This document shows positions 45,450-53,414 of a stretch of 64,000 nucleotides of DNA, in pieces (the stretch's first letter is position 1; every line of letters starts with the position of its first letter). The notes beneath the pieces are model-generated. The model saw only the letters and a list, made by a program, of their open reading frames with translations. It searched no databases and was not told the origin of the DNA. The stretch is from positions 930,001-994,000 of the forward strand of contig NZ_CP006764.1 in the NCBI RefSeq assembly GCF_000767055.1. Reading direction: 5' to 3'. The translations under genes and the position numbers were made by a program. Origin of the DNA: Corynebacterium doosanense CAU 212 = DSM 45436. Lineage in GTDB: Bacteria > Actinomycetota > Actinomycetes > Mycobacteriales > Mycobacteriaceae.

Positions 45450-45704
45450 ATGGCCGACATGACCGACAACACCCAGAACCAGTTCCCCGACGACCAGGAA
45501 ACCATCGGTGCCACCGGCGACGCGCAGGATTCGCAGCTGGAGAAAGACCCCTCCGAGTGGGTCAGCGGCGATGACCCCATGACCGAGTCCCAGAAGTCCT
45601 ACCTGGACACCCTGGCTAAGGAGGCCGGCGAGGAGCTGCCCGCTGACCTCACCAAGGCTGAGGCGTCCAAGCACATCGACCGCCTGCAGGGTGGCCAGAA
45701 CTAG
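45450..45704 (+). CDS. DUF3072 domain-containing protein
   Basis: This 84-residue acidic protein has the DUF3072 core DDPMTESQKSYLDTLAKEAGEELPADLTKAEASKHIDRLQ. The ATG at 45450 and one at 45459 are both possible starts. The family is common in actinobacteria and has no known function. Confidence 0.85.
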   Translation: MADMTDNTQNQFPDDQETIGATGDAQDSQLEKDPSEWVSGDDPMTESQKSYLDTLAKEAGEELPADLTKAEASKHIDRLQGGQN

Positions 45705-45716
45705 CCTGCGAAACCT

Positions 45717-46073
45717 GTGGTCCCCGAGTTCCGACCGAGCGACGCGTGGTTCGCGGACTGGCCTTTCGACGTATCCACCCTGGTCCGGATGGCCGCGACG
45801 GTTTCCGCCGCGGGGGATGCCGTGCCCGAGTTTCTAGCCACGCTGACCCGGGACGAGAGCGCAGACGGGGTCTACTACCGCGGCGGATACTACGTGGAAG
45901 TGTCCGGTGATGAGCCGGGCGAGCAGTGGCGCATCATCCTCGGCTCGGCTGGGGAGGACGGGTTTGATTCCGTGCTCAGCGCCGCAGACGACCTGGTGGA
46001 GGCGCTGCGCGCTGCCCCGGACGACGTGCGGCTGACGTGGCAGGAACTCCCGGCCACGAGAGCCCCGGGCTGA
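45717..46073 (+). CDS. Hypothetical protein
   Basis: The GTG at 45717 gives 118 residues, soluble and acidic, with RGGYYVEVSGDEPGEQWRIILGSAG in the middle. I do not recognise a family. It follows DUF3072 by 12 bp. The IS481 target site begins 5 bp after its stop. Confidence 0.6.
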   Translation: MVPEFRPSDAWFADWPFDVSTLVRMAATVSAAGDAVPEFLATLTRDESADGVYYRGGYYVEVSGDEPGEQWRIILGSAGEDGFDSVLSAADDLVEALRAAPDDVRLTWQELPATRAPG

Positions 46074-46083
46074 GACGGCTAGC

Positions 46084-47176
46084 TGTACTGACCGGAGACG
46101 TTGGTCGGATCTGTGTGATCCGGTGACATGACGAAGACCTCCCGTGTGGAATGGGAAGTGCTCTAATCCAACCCAGCCACACAAGAGGTCTTCGATGTCT
46201 CATGCTAACGCAGCCCTGACCCCCCGTCACCGTCTGAAAGTCGCCAAGCTCGTCGTCGACGACGGTCATCCCATCTCCGAGGTTGCCGCCCGGTTCCAGT
46301 GCTCCTGGCCCACCGTCAAACGCTGGGCCGAGCGCTACCGCGCCGGCGAAACCATGCAGGATCGCTCCTCCCGACCGCACACCAGCCCGAACAAGACACC
46401 CCTGCACGTGGTCAAGCGGGTGGTGTCACTTCGTCTGCGTAAACGCCTCGGGCCTGTGCAGCTGGCCGCTTTGTGCGGGATCGCCCCCTCGACCGCGCAC
46501 CAGATCCTGAAACGGTGTCAACTCCATCGCCTGTCGTATACCGACCGGGCCACCGGCGAGCCGGTGCGCCGATACGAACACGACCGTCCCGGCCAACTGA
46601 TCCATGTCGATGTCACCAAGTTCGGCAACATCCCTGACGGTGGTGGATGGCGATACGTCGGCAAGCGCCAGGGCGATCGCCACCGGGCTGCAACCCCGGG
46701 CAAACCCCGCAACCGCTATCACGAGCCGTTGATGGGGCACTGTTTCGTCCACACCGTCATCGATGATCACTCGAGGGTGGCTTACGCCGAGATCCACGAC
46801 GACGAGAAAGCGGTCACCGCGGTCGGGGTACTGCAACGGGCCACAGCCTGGTTCGATCAGCGTGGAATCACCGTGGAGCGGGTGATCAGTGACAACGGTG
46901 CTGCCTACCGGTCGAAACTATGGCAGCAGACCTGCAGGGATGTGGGGATCACCCCGAAGTGGACCAGGCCGTACCGGCCGCAGACCAATGGCAAGATTGA
47001 GCGGTTTCATCGCACCCTGACCGACGGGTGGGCCTATGCCCGGCATTACCTGTCGGAGCAGGAACGCAGAAACACGTTGGGTCGGTGGTTGCATGATTAC
47101 AATCACCACCGACCCCATTCCGCGTGCGGAGGTCAGCCACCGATCACCCGGTTAACTAACCTCCCCGGTCAGTACA
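46084..47176 (+). mobile_element. IS481 family insertion sequence, complete, about 1.09 kb
   Basis: Terminal inverted repeats begin TGTACTGACCGG at both ends. A 6-bp direct repeat GCTAGC (46078-46083 and 47177-47182) flanks the element; this fits the NCTAGN target known for IS481. The 5' part is the same as the truncated copy at 36.8-37.3 kb, in the opposite orientation. Confidence 0.9.
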
Positions 47177-47181
47177 GCTAG
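46195..47181 (+). CDS. IS481 family transposase, stop codon supplied by the target site
   Basis: The ATG at 46195 gives 328 residues: HTH domain (about 12-90) and rve/DDE core with LIHVDVTKFGNI (Asp), VISDNGAAYRSKLW (Asp) and PQTNGKIERFHRTL (Glu). The final codons CAG-TAC-AGC-TAG run past the IS end at 47176, so the TAG lies in the duplicated GCTAGC target. In the absence of a CTAG target the protein would be extended. Confidence 0.92.
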   Translation: MSHANAALTPRHRLKVAKLVVDDGHPISEVAARFQCSWPTVKRWAERYRAGETMQDRSSRPHTSPNKTPLHVVKRVVSLRLRKRLGPVQLAALCGIAPSTAHQILKRCQLHRLSYTDRATGEPVRRYEHDRPGQLIHVDVTKFGNIPDGGGWRYVGKRQGDRHRAATPGKPRNRYHEPLMGHCFVHTVIDDHSRVAYAEIHDDEKAVTAVGVLQRATAWFDQRGITVERVISDNGAAYRSKLWQQTCRDVGITPKWTRPYRPQTNGKIERFHRTLTDGWAYARHYLSEQERRNTLGRWLHDYNHHRPHSACGGQPPITRLTNLPGQYS

Positions 47182-48209
47182 CGGGTCAGGCCGGCGTCGA
47201 TCCTGCTGGCGGCGGCATCCGTGACGGCCTCGCGCGCCGGGCGGGGGTCGAAGCCCAGCACCTCGCGGGCGCGCTCGTTGGAGGGCTGCTTCACGCGGCC
47301 GAGATCGGGGGCGATCTCGCGCATGGGCGGAACCACGCGCGCCAGAGCCTTGACCAGCCAGTCCGGCAGCGCCCGGGTCGGGGCCTTCGCGGCGGCGTCG
47401 CCGAATCTGGAGCGTAGGAGGGCGGAGATCTCGCGCAGTGGGATCGCGTCCTGGCCGTCAGAGAGCAGGAAACGTTTCCCGGCGGCCTCGGGGGTGTTGA
47501 TCGCCGCGACGTGGGCGGCCGCGACATCGCCGACGTCGATGGTCGGCACGGCGACGTTGGCGATCACCGGCATCTTTCCCGTGAGCATGCCCAGGATCAT
47601 CTGGTTCGAGCCTGTGATGGAGCGGCCCATGATCGGACCCATGACCGCGACGGGGCACATGGACGTGAGCTCGAGGCCGGTCTCTGCGGCGAAATCCCAG
47701 GCAGCGCGCTCGGCGAGCACCTTGCTGCGGCCGTAGGCGTCCATGCCGGGGCCGTTGAGGGGCGACCACATGTCATCGGTGAAGCGGGTGATGCCTCGGG
47801 GATGGCCGAAGCCGATGGCGTGGAAGGCGGAGGTGAGCACGACGCGTCGTAGACCGGCCCCGATCGCGGCGCGCAGGACTCGCAGCGTTCCCTCGCGGGC
47901 GGGTGTGATCACGTCGTCCTCGTTTTTCACGTGCCCCGGCATGACCGGGCTGGCGACGTGGAGGACGGTGTCGACTCCCGCGCAGGCCTCGGCCCAGCCG
48001 GCGTCGTCGGTGAGGTCCGCAGCGACGAAGGTGAGGTCGGCGGTGTCGGGCAGCCCGGCGGCGGAGAGGGTGCCGCGGACCTGCTGCTCCTTGGCCAGGG
48101 AACAGATGGTGGCGCGGATAGGGAACCCGCGTTCGGCGAACTGGAGGATGAAGTGACCGGCGATGAAGCCGGAACCGCCGGTGACCAGGATGGTCTGGGA
48201 GGTTGTCAT
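47178..48209 (-). CDS. NAD(P)-dependent extended SDR (dihydroflavonol-reductase-like)
   Basis: The ATG at 48209 gives 343 residues. The Rossmann motif is VTGGSGFIAGHFI (about 8-20) and the catalytic Tyr-Lys is in DAYGRSKVLAERAAW. The family reduces or epimerises a wide range of carbonyl substrates; no specific substrate is inferred. Its TAG stop is in the same GCTAGC repeat as the IS481 stop, read from the other strand. It is divergent from hipBA. Confidence 0.85.
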   Translation of the reverse strand: MTTSQTILVTGGSGFIAGHFILQFAERGFPIRATICSLAKEQQVRGTLSAAGLPDTADLTFVAADLTDDAGWAEACAGVDTVLHVASPVMPGHVKNEDDVITPAREGTLRVLRAAIGAGLRRVVLTSAFHAIGFGHPRGITRFTDDMWSPLNGPGMDAYGRSKVLAERAAWDFAAETGLELTSMCPVAVMGPIMGRSITGSNQMILGMLTGKMPVIANVAVPTIDVGDVAAAHVAAINTPEAAGKRFLLSDGQDAIPLREISALLRSRFGDAAAKAPTRALPDWLVKALARVVPPMREIAPDLGRVKQPSNERAREVLGFDPRPAREAVTDAAASRIDAGLTR

Positions 48210-48302
48210 GTGGTTATCGTGCCACCAGTGGTGTTGTCCGGTGCACATCGGAGCTATTCTTCCGAAACGGGCTAGGGAGGGTGTGTACCGTGCGGAGAAC
48301 TC

Positions 48303-48328
48303 TTAAGCGGAAGAAAGCTTCCGTTTAA
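48303..48328. promoter_or_regulatory. Palindromic candidate operator of hipBA
   Basis: TTAAGCGGAAG-AAAG-CTTCCGTTTAA is an 11-bp inverted repeat with one mismatch. The half-site CTTCCG also occurs at 48259 and within CGAAG-GATT-CTTCCG at about 48368-48383, which overlaps the hipB start region. Multiple spaced operators are typical of hip autoregulation. Confidence 0.6.
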
Positions 48329-48385
48329 TACTCCCGGGCGTCAAGGTGGGAACGAATTCCCGTCGATCCGAAGGATTCTTCCGAA

Positions 48386-48637
48386 ATGCCCGGCCGAAGC
48401 CACGGCACTGATGCAGGAGCAACTGCCGCCACCGTCGCCGCCGAAGCGCGTCGTATCGGCGAGGCCATGCGCGCCATGCGGAAAAACTATGCACTCACCC
48501 AGCAGCAGCTGGCCGAGCTGGTGGGAATCTCCGACCGGACGCTGCGTGATATCGAGAAGGGGACCGGCACTCCCGGGATCGGGGCAGTGTTGGCCACGCT
48601 GAAGGTTCTGGGCCTCGAACTGGAGGTGCGCGGATGA
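48386..48637 (+). CDS. HipB-like XRE antitoxin
   Basis: This 83-residue protein has the HTH AMRKNYALTQQQLAELVGISDRTLRDIEKG (about 29-58) and a C-terminal LATLKVLGLELEVRG strand as in HipB. Its stop overlaps the hipA start (ATGA). It should repress the operon together with HipA at the upstream CTTCCG sites. The start may be a later codon, since the first 15 residues are poorly conserved in character. Confidence 0.85.
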   Translation: MPGRSHGTDAGATAATVAAEARRIGEAMRAMRKNYALTQQQLAELVGISDRTLRDIEKGTGTPGIGAVLATLKVLGLELEVRG

Positions 48638-49821
48638 CCGATCACAGTCGCTTCCGCGCGACTGACCGGGCGGACGTGTACAAAAACGGCCGACGCGCTG
48701 CGACTCTGACCCGGAGTGATTCGGGAGAGGTCTCCTTCGCCTATCTCGAGGACTTCGCCGGAGCTCCGGTGGCCAGCACTCTTCCGGTCTCTGCCGAGCC
48801 GGTCCAACGACCGGGCGGGGGAGTCCCAGCCTTTTTCGCTGGCCTGTTGCCCGAGGGGCACCGGTTGACTGTCCTGCGCGACGAGGTGAAGACGTCCTAC
48901 GACGACGAGCTGTCGCTGCTCCTGGCCATCGGAACGGACACGCCCGGCGATGTCCAGGTCGTTGCCGCGGGAGAGCCCATCGATCCGGTTCCACCTATGG
49001 TCGACTTCGACTCCGACCCGCTGGACTTCCGCGCATTGACTGGCCTGGCCGATCGACACGGACTCCCCGGCGTGCAGGCGAAAGCTTCGGCCTCGATGAT
49101 CACTCAGCCGGTGGGAACGATTCAGGGTCCGGCGACTCTCAAGATCGATCCGCCGGAACATCCGCACCTGGTGGCCAACGAGGTCCTGCACCTTGAGGCC
49201 GCGCGGTCACTCAGGATGGAGGTCAGTGCGGCGCGGATCGTGCGGGATGCATACGGACTTCCTGGCCTTCTGGCCAGGAGGTTTGACCGGGTGCCGGGAA
49301 AAGGGCGGCACTGGGATCGGCTGGCGATGGAGGATGGGGCGCAGGCTTTGGATGTGCTGCCAGCGAGGAAGTATGCGGTCGATACCTCGGACGTCATCTC
49401 CGGGCTAGCCGAAATCTGTTCCGCGCCGCTCATCGCCAGTCGGCAGCTCTTCATCCAGTTCGCCTACGCCTGGCTGACCGGGAACGGCGACCTGCACGCG
49501 AAAAACGTCGCGGTGCTCCAGGGTCAGGACGAACGCTGGAGGATTGCCCCCGTGTTCGACGTCCCCTGCACCCTCCTCTACGGCGACGACAGGATGGCTC
49601 TGCCCGTCGCCGGCAGGACCAGCAGGATTCGCGCGCGGCACTGGGAGGAACTCACCGAGGAGATCGGCCTGCCCCCGGGTGCTGCCAGGTCCGCGCTGAA
49701 GGAGGCGTTGAGCGCTGCAAGCTCCGTCAACCTTGGGGAGTTGCCGTCCATAGGATCGCCCCTTACCCACGCCGAGCGCGAACTGCGGCATCGCCGGGCG
49801 GAGCTGGCGGATCGGCTCTAG
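48634..49821 (+). CDS. HipA-like serine/threonine kinase toxin
   Basis: The 395-residue protein has the HipA N-domain (ADVYKNGRRAATLTR, PAFFAGLLPEGHRL) and C-terminal kinase: P-loop-like GLPGVQAKAS, the catalytic loop TGNGDLHAKNVAVL (Asp, Asn) and the metal-binding FDVPCTLLYGDD. HipA kinases phosphorylate glutamyl-tRNA synthetase or other targets and induce dormancy. Length and motifs look intact. Confidence 0.9.
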   Translation: MTDHSRFRATDRADVYKNGRRAATLTRSDSGEVSFAYLEDFAGAPVASTLPVSAEPVQRPGGGVPAFFAGLLPEGHRLTVLRDEVKTSYDDELSLLLAIGTDTPGDVQVVAAGEPIDPVPPMVDFDSDPLDFRALTGLADRHGLPGVQAKASASMITQPVGTIQGPATLKIDPPEHPHLVANEVLHLEAARSLRMEVSAARIVRDAYGLPGLLARRFDRVPGKGRHWDRLAMEDGAQALDVLPARKYAVDTSDVISGLAEICSAPLIASRQLFIQFAYAWLTGNGDLHAKNVAVLQGQDERWRIAPVFDVPCTLLYGDDRMALPVAGRTSRIRARHWEELTEEIGLPPGAARSALKEALSAASSVNLGELPSIGSPLTHAERELRHRRAELADRL

Positions 49822-49840
49822 TTGATACAGTCAGACCCGT

Positions 49841-50047
49841 GATCGCCCCACCAGAGCCCGACCAGATCGAGCGGGTCATCCTGCGCACGGCCCGAGAATT
49901 CGACCCTGCCCAGCGCATCCTCGTCGTAGGAGACACCACCGGCACCCTCACGGCGGCGGCACTCGCGAACCCCGACGCGCGGGTCTGGCCGCGCGTTTCG
50001 ATCGCGTCTCCGAGCGCGCCCGCGAGCGCCGGTTCACGGTGTTGAGT
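49841..50047 (+). pseudogene. Remnant of a class I SAM-dependent methyltransferase
   Basis: The GTG-initiated frame (IAPPEPDQIERVILRTAREFDPAQRILVVGDTTG...) matches the start of corynebacterial RsmC-like methyltransferases, with SAM-binding VVGDTTG. After about residue 48 the frame is lost; a second frame continues with ARFDRVSERARERRFTVLSVV before another stop. Most of the enzyme is missing, so it is a decayed gene. Confidence 0.55.
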
Positions 50048-50058
50048 GTGGTATAGCC

Positions 50059-50664
50059 GTGAGTGCAGCCAGGAACAAGGCGCTAGAAACGCTGTACTAC
50101 ACGGGCAGGGTCTCCTTCGCGGGTAGGAGCACGGGCTGGTCCACCCGCGACCGGCTCACGGGCTATGTCGCCTTTCCGTTCGCGATCCTGTTCTTTCTCG
50201 GATCGTTCGGAACGATCTTTCAGGAGACGGATACCCGCATGCAGATGCTCAAGGCGGCCGCCCTCTGCCTCGCGTCTGCGGGGCTGCTGTATGGGGTGGG
50301 AAGTCTGGTGGTGCAGAGTTGGCACCACCGCCGAGTTCAGCGCCAACCAGTGCTTATCGACGAACGTGGCCTCACCCTTTGTGGCCATGGGCCGATCCCC
50401 TGGTGGTGCCTCCAGCTGGCCGAAAGGAAGAAGGTCCGGCTCAAGTACGCCGAATCGGATGTCACACGCGACGTCATCGCGCTCACCTTGGCCGGCTCGA
50501 GGATGCTCGACCAGCAATTGACCGAGAAGCAGCGCAAGGCACTCGTCCCTGACCACACCACGGATTCGCTGATCTTCCTCTTCGTGCCCGGGGTGAAAGG
50601 CCTCAAGGCGCGGGAGTTCATGGAGGTCTACAACGCCGCCCACGATCGCTACGCCCCAGCATGA
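50059..50664 (+). CDS. Hypothetical protein with two membrane helices
   Basis: The GTG at 50059 gives 201 residues: two hydrophobic helices (FPFAILFFLGSFGTIF and ALCLASAGLLYGVGSLVVQ, about 38-84) followed by a cytoplasmic domain with PH-like beta pattern (PVLIDERGLTLCGHGPIPWWCLQLA). No family is recognised. Its stop overlaps the next gene's ATG. Confidence 0.65.
   Translation: MSAARNKALETLYYTGRVSFAGRSTGWSTRDRLTGYVAFPFAILFFLGSFGTIFQETDTRMQMLKAAALCLASAGLLYGVGSLVVQSWHHRRVQRQPVLIDERGLTLCGHGPIPWWCLQLAERKKVRLKYAESDVTRDVIALTLAGSRMLDQQLTEKQRKALVPDHTTDSLIFLFVPGVKGLKAREFMEVYNAAHDRYAPA
50351..50363 (-). repeat. Recurrent word, two mismatches (TCGTCGATAAGCA)
   Basis: Contains the exact core GTCGATAAGC on the minus strand; in the gene it encodes Val-Leu-Ile-Asp with CTT. 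Confidence 0.45.
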
Positions 50665-51161
50665 GCTCGCCCGACAATATCCTGCTGCACCTGGCGCAGG
50701 AGGACGAGGACATGGTCCGCGAGGTGTTCGCGGAGCTTCACCGCCGGGGTTTCCCCGAGCAGCACCAGCACCCGCACGTGACCGTGACGTTTTCCCCGGC
50801 CATGCACCCGGACGCGACCCAACTCGCAGGTCAGCTCCTCCCGGAGGTTGTCCCCGCCACGCTGGCCAGGGTGGGAACGGTCATCTTCGGCATCAAACGC
50901 AAGCAGACCGTCGCCTGGCTTCTCGACGCCCCGGACGACCTCTCCGCCGCGGCGCGCGCAATCAGCGCCGCCAACCCCGACGGCCGCGGGCACACGTGGA
51001 CGCCGCACCTCACGGTCGGTCTGCGACTGCCCAGGGAGATTATCCCCGACTACCTCCGGGCGCTGGACGAGCTCACCCCGTCGACATTCCGGGAGATCAG
51101 GGCCGTGCGGGCGGGGCTGTGGCGACCGCGCCGGGAAACCTACACCCTGCTCGCGGACTGA
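50661..51161 (+). CDS. 2'-5' RNA ligase family (2H phosphoesterase) protein
   Basis: The 166-residue protein has the paired HxT motifs of the 2H superfamily: HPHVTVTFS (about 36-44) and TPHLTVGLRL (about 113-122). Members act on cyclic phosphate or 2'-5' linkages of RNA or small nucleotides; the substrate is not known. The gene overlaps the convergent DJ-1/PfpI gene by 22 bp. Confidence 0.82.
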   Translation: MSSPDNILLHLAQEDEDMVREVFAELHRRGFPEQHQHPHVTVTFSPAMHPDATQLAGQLLPEVVPATLARVGTVIFGIKRKQTVAWLLDAPDDLSAAARAISAANPDGRGHTWTPHLTVGLRLPREIIPDYLRALDELTPSTFREIRAVRAGLWRPRRETYTLLAD

Positions 51162-51841
51162 TTCAGGATCTCGACCACCCGCTCGGCGGTCTTCTTCGCC
51201 GAGCCCGGGTTCTGGCCGGTGACCAGCCGGCCGTCGGTGACGACGTGCGCGGTGAAGGGGATCGGGGTCTTCTCGTAGCGCGCGCCGCGCTCCTTGGCGG
51301 CCTCCTCGACGTTGTAGGGAACCTTCTTGGCCACCCCGGCGACGATCTCCTCGGGCCAGGAGAATCCGGTGAGCGAGCGGGCGTCGATAAGCGACGATCC
51401 ATCACTGAGCTGCACGTTCAACAGTCCGCAGTAACCATGGCACACCGAGGAGACGATGCCGCCCTGCTCCCACATCGAGCGGGCGAGCTGCTGGAGGCCG
51501 GGGTTGTCGGGGAAGTCGTACATGGCGGCGTGGCCGCCGGTGAAGTAGATGGCGTCGAAGTCCGACGGATCGACATCCGCCGGGCTCAGCGTGGTGCCCA
51601 GCAGCGCCATCCGGTCGGGGTCGGTGTACCAGTCCTGCGCGGAATCGTCATAGAAGGGGAAGGAGAGCGAGCGGGGTTCCAGCGGGACGTAGCCGCCCAG
51701 GGGGCTGACGATGGTCTGCTCGTAACCCTGCTCGGCGAAGACGTCCCAGGCGTGCGTGAGCTCGGAGAGCCACAGGCCGGTGGGGTCGGTGGGGTCGTCG
51801 AAGTGGGAGACATTGGTGACAACATGAAGAATGCGGGTCAT
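51140..51841 (-). CDS. DJ-1/PfpI family type 1 glutamine amidotransferase-like protein (Hsp31-like)
   Basis: The 233-residue protein has the nucleophile elbow SSVCHGYCGLLNV (about 133-145, nucleophile Cys in VCHG), YFTGGHAAMYDFPDN and LVTGQNPGSAKKTAE, which match the Hsp31-like glyoxalase/deglycase branch. It probably detoxifies methylglyoxal or repairs glycated molecules. The 3' end overlaps the 2H phosphoesterase gene. Confidence 0.85.
   Translation of the reverse strand: MTRILHVVTNVSHFDDPTDPTGLWLSELTHAWDVFAEQGYEQTIVSPLGGYVPLEPRSLSFPFYDDSAQDWYTDPDRMALLGTTLSPADVDPSDFDAIYFTGGHAAMYDFPDNPGLQQLARSMWEQGGIVSSVCHGYCGLLNVQLSDGSSLIDARSLTGFSWPEEIVAGVAKKVPYNVEEAAKERGARYEKTPIPFTAHVVTDGRLVTGQNPGSAKKTAERVVEILNQSASRV
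51381..51393 (+). repeat. Recurrent word GCGTCGATAAGCG, perfect copy
   Basis: Antisense in the DJ-1/PfpI gene, encoding Ser-Leu-Ile-Asp-Ala with CTT for Leu. Confidence 0.7.
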
Positions 51842-51849
51842 GGGGCCGA

Positions 51850-52824
51850 TTATGGCACCAGGTACGACGGGATTTCACTCGACGGGGTGATGATCACGTC
51901 GTGCAGCTTCCAGTCCAGGTTCTGCAGCTTCTCCTGCAGCGCTTCGACCTGCGCCACCGTCGGATCAGTGGAAGGAACCACAAAAACCTCGGCGTGGAAG
52001 AGGTGGCCCTGATCGCGCACCCGGGCGGCGGCGATGTCGACCCAGGCGCACTCGCCGGCCACCCGCTCCACCTCCGCGATGAGCGGGTGGGGTTTCGCCT
52101 TGAGCGTGGTGGCGCGGATGTCCGTGAGGTCGCCGATCGCCCCGCGCAGGTTGGTTACCCCGTCCTTGACGATGGACGCCGCCACCACGATCGCCGCCAC
52201 CGCGTCCATCCACCACAGCCCGACCCCGATGCCCAGGACACCGACGATGGTGGCCACCGCGGTGGACCAGTCGGCCTTGTTCATGTCGGCGTCGGCGAAG
52301 AGCACCTTGTCGTGCAGGGGCTCGGCAAGTTTCATCTTCATCCGGCCGAGGATCACCGGGGCCACACCCGAAGCCGCCATGACGGCGATCATCAGCCAGC
52401 CCAGCCAGATGGCATGGCCGAAGATCACGACTATGCCGATCGGCGGCCGCTCACCCTCGATCAGTCCCACGACCGAGTGATAGATGAGGAAGGAACCCAT
52501 GATGAGCAGGGCAGTCGCAGCGACGAGATGCGCCACGCCGATGGAGCGGTGGTGGCCGTAGGGGTGCTCAGGGTCGGCCGGGCGGTCGATGAAGCGGGTG
52601 GCCACGAGGAACGCGATGGGCGGCAGGAAGGACAGCAGATCCTCCAGCCACGCCGCGCGCATGGCCTGGGACTGGCCCGTCACCACACCGACCGTGGCCA
52701 CCGTGATGGCGAGCACGACGATGGAGATCCACTCCAGGCGCTTGGCCCGGCGCAGCAGATCCTGCTGCTCCTCGGGGAGCGCGTGGCCCCTCCGACCCGC
52801 ACCGGTCTCACGTTCGTGGGACAT
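51850..52824 (-). CDS. Cation diffusion facilitator (CDF) family transporter
   Basis: The 324-residue protein has six membrane helices. Polar metal-site candidates include DLLSFLPPIAFLVATRFID and FADADMNKADWSTAVATIVG, and the C-terminal cytoplasmic domain contains AKPHPLIAEVERVAGE. CDF proteins export Zn, Fe, Mn or Co in exchange for protons; the metal is not deduced. Its start overlaps the stop of the upstream solute-binding lipoprotein (ATGA-type), so the two are coupled. Confidence 0.88.
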   Translation of the reverse strand: MSHERETGAGRRGHALPEEQQDLLRRAKRLEWISIVVLAITVATVGVVTGQSQAMRAAWLEDLLSFLPPIAFLVATRFIDRPADPEHPYGHHRSIGVAHLVAATALLIMGSFLIYHSVVGLIEGERPPIGIVVIFGHAIWLGWLMIAVMAASGVAPVILGRMKMKLAEPLHDKVLFADADMNKADWSTAVATIVGVLGIGVGLWWMDAVAAIVVAASIVKDGVTNLRGAIGDLTDIRATTLKAKPHPLIAEVERVAGECAWVDIAAARVRDQGHLFHAEVFVVPSTDPTVAQVEALQEKLQNLDWKLHDVIITPSSEIPSYLVP

Positions 52825-53285
52825 CAGATCTCCCCGCTTTCCTCGGCGAGGTAACGCTCGAGCGCCACCTGCAGTTCGTTCTCGCCCATCTGCACGCCCA
52901 TGACGTTGTTGTCGGTGTAGGGCCGGGTCAACGCCATGTGTGACGACCAGGGAGACTTCTTGGTCAGGCCACCGATGATGACGTCGAGCTCACCCTCCTT
53001 GATCTGCTCCGCCAGCACACTCTCCGAGCCCGGCACCCACTCGACGCCCGCGTCGATGGACTCCGCGAAACCCTCGATGAGCTCGGCCTCCGAACCGGAG
53101 ACCTCCCCGGTCGAGTCATCGACATCCGTCCAGGGCTCGTTCTCGGAGACGCCGACGACGAGCGTGCCACCGCGGGTGCGGTCCAGCGTTCCGGCGCTGT
53201 CCGCGGGGATGGATCCGCAGGCGGAGAGTGCGAGGATGCAGGGTGTGAGAACGAGCGTCGATAAGCGACGCCGGGCTGTGATCAT
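52824..53285 (-). CDS. Short solute-binding-like lipoprotein
   Basis: The ATG at 53285 gives 153 residues with a lipoprotein signal (LSTLVLTPCILALSAC, lipobox LSAC). The rest resembles a family 3 amino-acid-binding protein (GGTLVVGVSENEPWTDVDD, EAELIEGFAESIDAGVEW, ELDVIIGGLTKKSPW). It is about half the usual length: the second lobe after the hinge is abbreviated. It is coupled to the CDF gene, so it may deliver or sense the transported ion. No ABC permease is nearby. Confidence 0.75.
   Translation of the reverse strand: MITARRRLSTLVLTPCILALSACGSIPADSAGTLDRTRGGTLVVGVSENEPWTDVDDSTGEVSGSEAELIEGFAESIDAGVEWVPGSESVLAEQIKEGELDVIIGGLTKKSPWSSHMALTRPYTDNNVMGVQMGENELQVALERYLAEESGEI
53255..53267 (+). 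repeat. Recurrent word GCGTCGATAAGCG, perfect copy
   Basis: Antisense in the solute-binding lipoprotein gene, where it forces a rare TTA leucine codon (CGC-TTA-TCG-ACG) in the signal peptide. Confidence 0.7.
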
Positions 53286-53414
53286 GCGTGGGAGTTTATC
53301 CCGGGCCGGAGGTTTTTGCGGAGGAAATCTGGGGTTACGATATCCGCGCCGGTCGACGCGAGTGACGACGCCGTCGCGGGCCCATGACATCTGCCGAACA
53401 AGAAGGCCCTCGAC

